A DNA stretch of 34,403 nucleotides from the NCBI GenBank assembly GCA_005804885.1, contig SYOX01000094.1, forward strand, positions 1-34,403, given 5' to 3'. The translations under genes were made by a program, and so were the position numbers. Every line of letters begins with the position of its first letter. Position 1 is the first letter of the stretch. Positions 17,239 through 24,790 of this stretch are shown piece after piece. Origin of the DNA: Pseudomonadota bacterium (GTDB taxonomy: Bacteria; Myxococcota_A; Bradymonadia; Bradymonadales; GCA-2716585). The notes under the pieces are model-generated. The model made no database searches and was not told the DNA's origin. It saw only the letters and a list, made by a program, of their open reading frames with translations.

Positions 17239-20200
17239 GCGTCGCCCTCCTCCCGCTCGACCTTCACCTCGATCCGCAGCCGCCGACCGCCCCGCGCCTC
17301 AAAGTGCGCCCTCAGCTTTGCCTCCAACCCCGACACGTCCTGCGCGCTCTCGATCGTCATCGTCTCGAGCACCTCGAAGCCCTCCCCCGGATCGACGATC
17401 TGCGGATCGACGATCGGGGGAGGCGGGGGCGGAGGCGGCGGCGGAGGCCAGGCGATCAGCAGCGTCACGAGGCGATCGTGGATGCCCTTGAGCTGATCGA
17501 GGGACCGGACGTGCTCGTCGTTCTTGAGGATCTGGATCGCCTCGGCGAGCAGGCCGCGCGCCGCCTCGCTGGCGAACTCGCCCTGCCTGGCGACCGCCTC
17601 GAAGGGGATCATCGAGAGGTGATTGAGGTGCTTGAGGTTGGGGGCCAGCAGATCGAGGTGGCCCTTGAGGATGGGCGGCGTGGCGGGCTTGAGGACCGCG
17701 TCGGCGAGCGCCTCGATGGTCGCGGCGGCGGGCTTTCGCGGGTTCAGGCTCTTGAGCAGCGCGTCGAGCAGCGCGGCGCTCACATAGCGCGGGCTCCTCG
17801 TCACCTCCGCGCGGGTCAGGCCGAAGCCCTCGCCGACCTTGATCAGCATGGCGAGGGTGTTGATTGAGGCCTCAAGGTGGGGCCTGGCGGCGGCCTGGGC
17901 GGCGGCGGCCAGCGCGTCGAGGTTCTGGGCGTTTCGCATCCGATGGCCCTCGACGCCGAAGATCGCCTGAGCCGCCGACAGCGCGCTGGCCCAGACCTCG
18001 ACGGAGGGCAGCGCGCGCCGCACCAGGACCGCGTCGTCCTGAAGCTTGCCGTAGGTGACCTCCAGCGCCGAGCCCTTGAAGAGCGGCGTCCGATCCTCCA
18101 GCCATGCGAAGGCCATGATGATGAGATCCTGGAGCACGCGGGGCGTCCCCGTCGGGCTGCCCGCAGGATCGATGGCCGCGCGGATCTCCCCGACAAGGTA
18201 GCTCTCCTTCGGCTCCGACTTGTCCCCGTCCTTCTTCCCGAGCTGTCGCGTCAACCGATCGCACCAATCCGTCCCGTGGCTGAAGTGCGTCTCGCCCATC
18301 TGCCCCAGCTCCACCGGCTGCGCGTACTCCTTGAGCGCCTGTCGCATCGCCCGATCCTCGACATGGACGCGGCGCTCGGGCGAGGTGATGGACTTGTGGA
18401 TCAACTCGGCCATCTTGCTGGTTCGGGCGTGGGCCAGGCGCTCGTGGGGGATCTTCGGGGCCTCGGGGTAGCGCGCCGCCAGCGCGTCGAACATCAGCGC
18501 CTGGAGCGTCTCCGCGAAGGACTTGCCGCCCGGCATCCTCGGGCTGTAATCCCCGTGCAGCGAGAAGAGGTGCTCGTTGAGGCCTTGCGTGATGTCGACC
18601 GTGTCCAGATCCTCGTTGGAGAGACCGTAGGAGACCTCCAGCGCCCGCAAGAGGCCCTGGCGCAGCGCGCTGCGGCTGTTCTCCAGCAGCTGCTTCATCA
18701 CCGGCCTGTCCGTGGGCGGCAGCTCGTCGGCAAAATCATCAAAGCGATCAAGGACATAGCCGATCTTGACCAGCCGCCCGAGCTGCTCGCGCCCGCGCGC
18801 CGACAGGAAGGAGGGCAGCCAGCCGAGCGTGTGCGTCCCCTCGGGGTGCTGGTCGCGGTGCTCCTGGAGCCTGGCCCGATCGTCGGTGGGGTAGTGCCCC
18901 TCCTCGTCGAAGGGGTAGTCGATCGCCACCGTCCAGTCCGCCTCGTCCGGGTTCTTGAGCGACTCCAGCGTCATCTCCCGCACGTTGCGGTACAGCACCC
19001 TGTACTGCCGGTCGGCCCCGCGCCACGCGATCTTGTGGTCCTCCATCAGCCGACCCTCGGTCGAGAGCCCGAGCCAATCAAAGAGCAGCTCGCGGACCAG
19101 ACGCTTGCGGTTGCCGGGGTTGTCGGCGTGGTTGGCCCGATCCAGCAGCACGTCCGGGTCGATGGCGCTGATCTGGAGCGACACCTTGCCGTCCTCGCTC
19201 AGGCGCAGCTCCCCGATGTGGCTGGCCCAACCCTGCAGCTTGCGCGTCAGGATCGACAGCTCGCCGCCGCTGATCCGCGAGCGCACCGAGCCGTAGTTCA
19301 GCGCGTGCAGCCGCTCGACCGTCAGGCCGTTGAAGGCCTCCGTCTGCGGCACCAGCGAGGCCAGCAGCAGCGTCTTGAGCATGCGCGCGTCGTCGTTGAA
19401 GGCCTGCGGGCGCGCGGCCTCCTCCTCGTCGTCCTTCCTCGGGGCCAGGCCGTGGTCGCGCGACAGCATCGGCAGCAGCTTGTTGTGCCACAGCTCCCGC
19501 GCCGACCGGAAGGGCTGCTTGAGCGCCTCCGAGAAGGGCTCCTCGCCGCCGACCACCACGTCCCACAGATCCCCGACCGGCACGACGCTCCCGAGCGCCA
19601 GCGTCTCGCGCTGCTCGACCAGCAGCATCAACATCAGCCGCAGCGCCGTTCGCTCACGCTGCAAGAAGGTCGACAGCGCCACCAGCGCCTGCACCAGCGC
19701 CGGGCTGAAGGGGTAGACCTGCGCGAAGGTCGCGTCGTCCGCGCCCCGCGTCCGGATCGTGTCCCTCTCCTCCGGCCTCATCCGACGCGTCAGCGCCTCG
19801 AAGGACTGCTGGATCTGCTCGCGCGCCTCCGCCGTGCGCGGCCTCAACAGCCGCTCACCTGCGATCACCGGCAGGTTCCTATCCTCCAGCGTAATCGTGT
19901 CAAAGCGACCCTCCCACCACTGCAAGGTGTCGCTGAAGGAGCTCCGCTCCGCCCCCGTGTGGCTCTGCCCGATGAACTCGCGCAGATCCCGCTGCCGCGC
20001 CACGAAGCTGACGATCGGGATCGGCCGCGCCGCGTGCTGCGCCTCGACCAGCTTCGAGAGCTTCTGCCCCTCCCGGTGGATGAAGGCCAGATCCGAGGCC
20101 CGGCTGGCCAACCACAGGATCAGCTCGTCCAGAAAGAGCACCAGCCCCTCATAGCCCAACCCCCGCGCGTGGTGCGCGATCGTCTCCAGGCCCTCGTCCA

Positions 20201-20936
20201 GCGACACGAAGCCCTCGCCGCCGCCCGACGCCCGCGCCGTGTCCTGCACCGAGGTCAACACCCGGGACACCAGCTCTCCGACCAGCTTCGCCCGCTCCTG
20301 CGACCCAGGCTCCGCGCTCGCCGCAGCCCCATAGCGCCCCTCGTCCCACAGCACCTGACCCCAGCGGCCCGCCCGCGAACCCTCGTTGAGCATGCCGAAG
20401 AAGGCCTCATCGCCCATTCCGCCGCGCAGCGCCGCCGCGTTGGCCAGGATCGCGTCGGCCACGTACACCCCAGGCAGCGGGCTCTCCGGGTGCCGCTTCT
20501 GGATGAACTCGGCGTATCCCCCCAGGATCGCCGACTCCATGCTCGCCGCGCCGATGAAGTGGAAGGGCACCATCAAGAGCTTGCGCCGACCGAGCCACTC
20601 CCGATGCTTGACCAGCACCTTCTCCAGCCGCTTGAGCTCCCTCACCCCCGTCCGGTTCTCCCCGTCCTCCAGGAGCAGGTTGAGCACCGCCATGAAGTGG
20701 CTCTTCCCCGAGCCGAACGAGCCGTGCAAGTACGCCGCCTTGCTGCGCTTGTCCTCCAGAGCGCCGCTGATCAACCCGAGCGCCCCGTCAAAGGCCGTCG
20801 CCAGCCCCTCCGTCACCACGTAGCGCCGCACCGTCTGCTCGCCGTGCGCCACCCCGTCGGCCAGGTTCAACACGAAGTCCGACTTGTGCACCCGCTCCGG
20901 GATCTCGATCAGCGCCTTCCACAACACCTCACCCAT
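17235..20936 (-). CDS. pglY: BREX-2 P-loop ATPase PglY
   Basis: Large ATPase of 1233 aa. Walker A is GSFGSGKS (72-79) and Walker B is LVLFLDELILWL (D270, E271), the layout of PglY/BrxC. The long middle and C-terminal regions are mostly helical. Near the C-terminus is a run of eleven prolines followed by IVDPQIVDP, which probably links the last domain (~60 residues, RRLRIEVKVERE). The ATG at 20936 follows the pglX TGA by one base, with GGGGG upstream. The C-terminal TGA overlaps the pglZ start. PglY is a core BREX type 2 component; ATP hydrolysis is needed for the Pgl phenotype in Streptomyces (family knowledge). Confidence 0.93.
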   Translation of the reverse strand: MGEVLWKALIEIPERVHKSDFVLNLADGVAHGEQTVRRYVVTEGLATAFDGALGLISGALEDKRSKAAYLHGSFGSGKSHFMAVLNLLLEDGENRTGVRELKRLEKVLVKHREWLGRRKLLMVPFHFIGAASMESAILGGYAEFIQKRHPESPLPGVYVADAILANAAALRGGMGDEAFFGMLNEGSRAGRWGQVLWDEGRYGAAASAEPGSQERAKLVGELVSRVLTSVQDTARASGGGEGFVSLDEGLETIAHHARGLGYEGLVLFLDELILWLASRASDLAFIHREGQKLSKLVEAQHAARPIPIVSFVARQRDLREFIGQSHTGAERSSFSDTLQWWEGRFDTITLEDRNLPVIAGERLLRPRTAEAREQIQQSFEALTRRMRPEERDTIRTRGADDATFAQVYPFSPALVQALVALSTFLQRERTALRLMLMLLVEQRETLALGSVVPVGDLWDVVVGGEEPFSEALKQPFRSARELWHNKLLPMLSRDHGLAPRKDDEEEAARPQAFNDDARMLKTLLLASLVPQTEAFNGLTVERLHALNYGSVRSRISGGELSILTRKLQGWASHIGELRLSEDGKVSLQISAIDPDVLLDRANHADNPGNRKRLVRELLFDWLGLSTEGRLMEDHKIAWRGADRQYRVLYRNVREMTLESLKNPDEADWTVAIDYPFDEEGHYPTDDRARLQEHRDQHPEGTHTLGWLPSFLSARGREQLGRLVKIGYVLDRFDDFADELPPTDRPVMKQLLENSRSALRQGLLRALEVSYGLSNEDLDTVDITQGLNEHLFSLHGDYSPRMPGGKSFAETLQALMFDALAARYPEAPKIPHERLAHARTSKMAELIHKSITSPERRVHVEDRAMRQALKEYAQPVELGQMGETHFSHGTDWCDRLTRQLGKKDGDKSEPKESYLVGEIRAAIDPAGSPTGTPRVLQDLIIMAFAWLEDRTPLFKGSALEVTYGKLQDDAVLVRRALPSVEVWASALSAAQAIFGVEGHRMRNAQNLDALAAAAQAAARPHLEASINTLAMLIKVGEGFGLTRAEVTRSPRYVSAALLDALLKSLNPRKPAAATIEALADAVLKPATPPILKGHLDLLAPNLKHLNHLSMIPFEAVARQGEFASEAARGLLAEAIQILKNDEHVRSLDQLKGIHDRLVTLLIAWPPPPPPPPPPPIVDPQIVDPGEGFEVLETMTIESAQDVSGLEAKLRAHFEARGGRRLRIEVKVEREEGDA
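17415..17447 (-). repeat. Polyproline tract (11 Pro codons) in PglY
   Basis: Eleven consecutive proline codons, mixed CCT/CCG/CCC, produce a G-rich low-complexity run on the plus strand. Such a tract usually needs EF-P for translation and acts as a rigid linker. Codon variety makes slippage less likely than in a pure homopolymer. Confidence 0.9.
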
Positions 20937-20937
20937 C

Positions 20938-23900
20938 TCAATCCCCCTGCGCTCCCATCCTTGTCATCTCGATGTCGTCCAGGCCGGCCCCGATCTCGCG
21001 GGCCTCCTGCGCGATGAAGCCCCTGAGGAAGTCCCCGAAGGGCTCGCCGCCGAACTCGGCGTCCGGCTCGGGGTGCCACTGACACACCCAGGGCAGCAGC
21101 TCCAGCAAGCCGGCCAGCATCCCCATCCGACGCTCGCGGCTCCAATCCTGACCGTGCTTGCCCTCGGCGTACCAGTTCGCCAGCGCCTCGGCTTGCTGGA
21201 GGTGATCCAGGCCCGCCCAGGCCACCACCGGGCTGTCGCCCTCCTTCTCGGCCCCGATGTGGTGGATGAAGGCCTCGCGCGGCACGTCAAGCTGGCCGCG
21301 CTGGCGCCAGATCGTGGCGCTGGCGAAGTCGGCGCTGCGGTACTTCGGCGGCGCCGCGATGTCCCCGACCTCCTGGCGCTTGAGGTCGGCCGCGGCCGCC
21401 TCGCCCAGGTGACCGGGGGCGCCGGGGGGCAGCGCCGCGCGGGCGTCGATGGCGTCCTCCCGGCGCTGGAGCGCCCAGACCTGCTCCCACTCCCGGCGCT
21501 TGTCCATGCCCTCCTTCTTGTAGCGGTGGGCCGGCAGCGCCGGCACGGCGTTCTCCAGCACGAGGCGCCGCACCAGCGCCCCGACCTCGAAGCCTGGATT
21601 CCTGGTATACCGCTCCCCGGCGGCCAGGAAGCCCGCGTCCTTCAGCGCGGCGTGGGTCAGATCGTCGACCGTCATCAGCCGCGCCGGCTCCCGCGCCCCC
21701 GGACCCTCCCGATCGGCCTGCGGGATGAAGGCCGGGCTCTCCAGCCGCGCCAGCAGCCAGTCCTCCAGCGCCTTCGCCTCCCGCTTCGCCCAGGGATCCC
21801 GGCTCCAGCGCCGCTTGTACTCCGGCTTCTCGATCAGCCGGATGGACTTGTCCGGCTTCAGGCCCTTCTCCTCGTCCCCCGCGATCAGCGCCAGCCGACG
21901 CCGCACCAGCTCCTGATACCACGCGGGCCAGCGATCCGGGATCGCCGTGATGAGCGTGCTCCCGTGCCGCTCAAACCACGACGTCTGCGCCTTGTCCCGC
22001 GCCACGCGGCGCGCCAGCGCGATCTCGAAGGCCCGCTGCCCCAACTCGATCTCCGGCAACTCCGCCCGCTGAGCCTCTGTCGCCACCGGCGGATCGTCCA
22101 TCAGCCCGTACAGCCCATAGCACGTCCAGTCCAACTCCTCCTGCCACGCCACCATCTGCCGGAACGTCCTCTCCTGCACCTCCCGAGCGCGATCCAGATC
22201 GTCGATCCCGCCCTCCTTGAGCACCTCGCCCGGCTCCAGAGCCGCCATGGCTTGGCCGAGTTGATCGAGGTGTTTAGAGATGGGGATTGGTCTGGATTTC
22301 GAGACTGGAAGCAGCTTGAGCTTTGTTGAGTCGTGCTGGTAAAAGTCATTCCATTTTTCGTCTTTAGACCGCGCCCCTCCAGGACCTCCCTTGTTGTGAA
22401 ATATTTGCTGAAAGTAAAAACAGGCTATCGAAGAGTTGAGCAACCCAAGCAGGCCGAGGTGATCGTCCTCTGTTGCATCGGCGGGGAGTTTGATGATCGG
22501 GGCGGTGCGATTGAAGACCTTGCCGCCGCGATCGAGGACGAAGTGGTTGTGGGTGGCGATTTCGGCGAAGCTTATTAAAAATTTTGCTAGCGCCCTGTTT
22601 TTTGGGAATTGATGATAAGCATACCAGGCGACTCCACCCTGTTTGTACTTCTCTCCCGAGAACAGAGACCTTTGCCATAGTTGAGGTTTGAGTTTCCAGA
22701 ACCAAAACCACGCTTGATTACTTGGGAAGTGTGCCCAATTATCAAGATTATCGTCAAACGGGAATATTATTGATGTGTCGGTTGACGTTTGCCAATCTCG
22801 GACGCTCTCTCCTTTGACGTGTTTTTTCCATCCTTTTGTGATGAAATGCCTGTGGAACAACTGTGTCGGTTGAACAAAGGCTTCATCTGAATGGGTGTCT
22901 TGGTAGAACCCTATGGATTCACTTATGTCTGACAGGGTAATAGGCGAAGTGTTTTCAATTTTTGTCTTGAGTTCCGTGGCCCCGCCGCCTTGAAGACTCC
23001 AGGGGTGGTTGTGGACCAATGCCGACTTCAGATCGTCAACAGACACATAGTCGTTTTCAAACTCCACATCATCGATCCCCTGAAGCACGGATTGCCAGAC
23101 GATCCCTTCGGCGGGGATGTCGGGGGTGGAGGGCTCGCCGCGAATGCCCATCACGGCGCGGACGGTGTCAAGCTGGGGGTCCTGGTTGCGGCCGAAGAGG
23201 ATGACGGTGGGGGTGCCGTGGCCAGGGATGTAGGCGCCGGAGGTGTCGATGACGTGGGTCAGGTCGATGTTGGGGAAGACCTCGGTGATGAGCTTCTTGC
23301 CAAAGGATCGCTTCATGAACGAGTTGGCGACGATCAGGCCGACGAAGCCCGCCGGGGCCTGACGACTGGCCGCGCCCATGTTGCGGGCGAAGCGCCCGGC
23401 CTCGGCATCCCCCAGCGACTCGCCGACGGCCAGTTCGAAGAAGCGCTCCACGAAGGGGCACACCAGCGCGTACTTGCCGCTGCACGACAGGTAGTGCTCC
23501 CGGTAGGTGTCGCGGGCGCCGGGATCCTTGGGGGTGATGTAGGGCGGGTTGCCGACGACGGCGTGGTACTGCCGTGTCAAGATCCCGTCCCTGCCAGCCT
23601 CCTCCCCCTCGGGGTCCGTGCCGAAGATCAGGTCGTTGTCCTCGGTGTTGAAGGTGCTGTCCCATCGGTGGCGGTCGATCTCCAGGTTGGCCTGGAACTT
23701 TGAGCGGTCGCTGTGGAAGCGGGGGAAGTGCGTGCCCAGGACGAGGGAGTCGCCCGAGGCCACGTTGAGGGGGAAGTTGGAAGCCGCGGCGAGGAGGTCG
23801 GTCTTGCAGGCGCGGAGGGCCGCGATCAGGAGTCGGAAGCGGGCGATGGCGACGGCGAAGGGGTTGATGTCGACGCCGTGGGTGGCCTCCAGGGCCTCGC

Positions 23901-24690
23901 GCACCAGCACGTCGGCGCGCTCGCCGGGGCGCGCGGCCTGCTTGCGGGCCAGGATCCGGGCGAAGCCGCCGAGCAGGACGTGGCCCGAGCCGCAGGTCGG
24001 ATCGATGAAGCGCACGGCGTCCAGGCCGAAGACCTCGATGGCGGGATCGAGGGTGCGGTCGAGGATGAATTCCTCTACAAAATCAGGTGTTTGGAGCAGC
24101 GCGTACTTCTTCCGGGCCGACTCGGAGAGGTCCTGGTAGAGGTCGCCCAGGAAGCGGGTGTCGGTGTCCTCGGCGGTGTAATCGTGGTGCAGGGCGCCGG
24201 TGTCGGGATCGCGATCGCGGAAGAAGGCGATGAGCTTCGAGGCGGCGTCGCCGCTGAGGGTCAGGCGGTAGAGGGGGTTTCGGGCCTGGCTGAAGAGGTC
24301 GCCCGCGGGCATCCCGGCGAGCCCACGGAAGAGGTGCAGGAGGTAGTCGGTGTCGGAGTGGGCGCCGCGGTCGCCTTCGAGGAAGTAGAGGCGCTGGTTC
24401 TCCCGAGCGAGCTTGAGCCGTGCGGGCTGACCGGAGATGACGGGCTCGATGAAGCCGTTGTCCTCCAGAAAGCGCACGAAGATGGCGGTCAGCACCCACG
24501 CGACGGCGATCTGGGTCAGGAGATCGGCGCGCCACTCGGAGAAGCTCAGGGCGGTGCGGCCCTTGGCGCGTGCGGCCTGCCAGTCGGCGCGCAGATCGAC
24601 GGCGAGGGCGCGCTGGGCGAGGTCGGCTTCAAGGATCTGGACGAGCTTGCGGAGGGCCTTGAGCTCGTTCTTGTCGATGGGCGTGGTCAT
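20938..24690 (-). CDS. pglX: BREX-2 adenine-specific DNA methyltransferase PglX
   Basis: N6-adenine methyltransferase of 1250 aa. The SAM-binding motif I is FIDPTCGSGH (D230 onward), followed by GVDINPFAVAIARFRLL. The catalytic motif IV is GNPPYITPKD (N381-Y384). Length and motif order match BREX-2 PglX. In BREX, PglX methylates host DNA at a non-palindromic site and, with the other subunits, discriminates phage DNA. Residues ~539-810 are the presumed target-recognition region and are encoded by markedly AT-richer DNA, alternating with GC-rich pieces, as if exchanged by recombination. The ATG at 24690 is preceded by CCCCCAAGC, a weak ribosome site. A 100-bp gap separates it from the upstream AAA gene, the longest gap inside the operon. 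It is followed after one base by pglY. Confidence 0.94.
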   Translation of the reverse strand: MTTPIDKNELKALRKLVQILEADLAQRALAVDLRADWQAARAKGRTALSFSEWRADLLTQIAVAWVLTAIFVRFLEDNGFIEPVISGQPARLKLARENQRLYFLEGDRGAHSDTDYLLHLFRGLAGMPAGDLFSQARNPLYRLTLSGDAASKLIAFFRDRDPDTGALHHDYTAEDTDTRFLGDLYQDLSESARKKYALLQTPDFVEEFILDRTLDPAIEVFGLDAVRFIDPTCGSGHVLLGGFARILARKQAARPGERADVLVREALEATHGVDINPFAVAIARFRLLIAALRACKTDLLAAASNFPLNVASGDSLVLGTHFPRFHSDRSKFQANLEIDRHRWDSTFNTEDNDLIFGTDPEGEEAGRDGILTRQYHAVVGNPPYITPKDPGARDTYREHYLSCSGKYALVCPFVERFFELAVGESLGDAEAGRFARNMGAASRQAPAGFVGLIVANSFMKRSFGKKLITEVFPNIDLTHVIDTSGAYIPGHGTPTVILFGRNQDPQLDTVRAVMGIRGEPSTPDIPAEGIVWQSVLQGIDDVEFENDYVSVDDLKSALVHNHPWSLQGGGATELKTKIENTSPITLSDISESIGFYQDTHSDEAFVQPTQLFHRHFITKGWKKHVKGESVRDWQTSTDTSIIFPFDDNLDNWAHFPSNQAWFWFWKLKPQLWQRSLFSGEKYKQGGVAWYAYHQFPKNRALAKFLISFAEIATHNHFVLDRGGKVFNRTAPIIKLPADATEDDHLGLLGLLNSSIACFYFQQIFHNKGGPGGARSKDEKWNDFYQHDSTKLKLLPVSKSRPIPISKHLDQLGQAMAALEPGEVLKEGGIDDLDRAREVQERTFRQMVAWQEELDWTCYGLYGLMDDPPVATEAQRAELPEIELGQRAFEIALARRVARDKAQTSWFERHGSTLITAIPDRWPAWYQELVRRRLALIAGDEEKGLKPDKSIRLIEKPEYKRRWSRDPWAKREAKALEDWLLARLESPAFIPQADREGPGAREPARLMTVDDLTHAALKDAGFLAAGERYTRNPGFEVGALVRRLVLENAVPALPAHRYKKEGMDKRREWEQVWALQRREDAIDARAALPPGAPGHLGEAAAADLKRQEVGDIAAPPKYRSADFASATIWRQRGQLDVPREAFIHHIGAEKEGDSPVVAWAGLDHLQQAEALANWYAEGKHGQDWSRERRMGMLAGLLELLPWVCQWHPEPDAEFGGEPFGDFLRGFIAQEAREIGAGLDDIEMTRMGAQGD
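22265..23075 (-). other. Low-GC mosaic block in the PglX specificity region
   Basis: Inside pglX the composition drops sharply. The 60 bases 22741-22800 contain 24 G/C (40%), whereas 21661-21720 in the same gene contain 46 G/C (77%). A GC-rich island around 22450-22560 interrupts the block. The frame stays open and the protein remains sensible (NQAWFWFWKLKP, KYKQGGVAWYAYHQFPK). This is what domain exchange of a target-recognition domain would leave; the exchange itself is inferred. Confidence 0.7.
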
Positions 24691-24790
24691 GCTTGGGGGT
24701 CCGCTGTTGCATTGAGGCGACTTTGGTTTGTCATTGACGAAGTCTGTTGAAGCCTCAGGCCGCTGTGGTCAACACCACTTATGAGATAAT
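24691..24790 (-). promoter_or_regulatory. Intergenic gap before pglX with small palindrome
   Basis: The longest gap inside the operon is AT-richer than its surroundings. It contains GTGGT-CAAC-ACCAC (24765-24778), a short interrupted palindrome that overlaps a TTGACC hexamer on the minus strand. No convincing -10 element lies at the proper distance. It could allow separate expression or repression of the methyltransferase, but the sequence evidence is weak. Confidence 0.2.

Noticed and set aside
17877..21017. Plus-strand open frame of 1046 codons opposite pglY
   Set aside because: Leu/Arg/His/Gln-rich shadow caused by GC-rich third positions; PglY Walker motifs are on the other strand.
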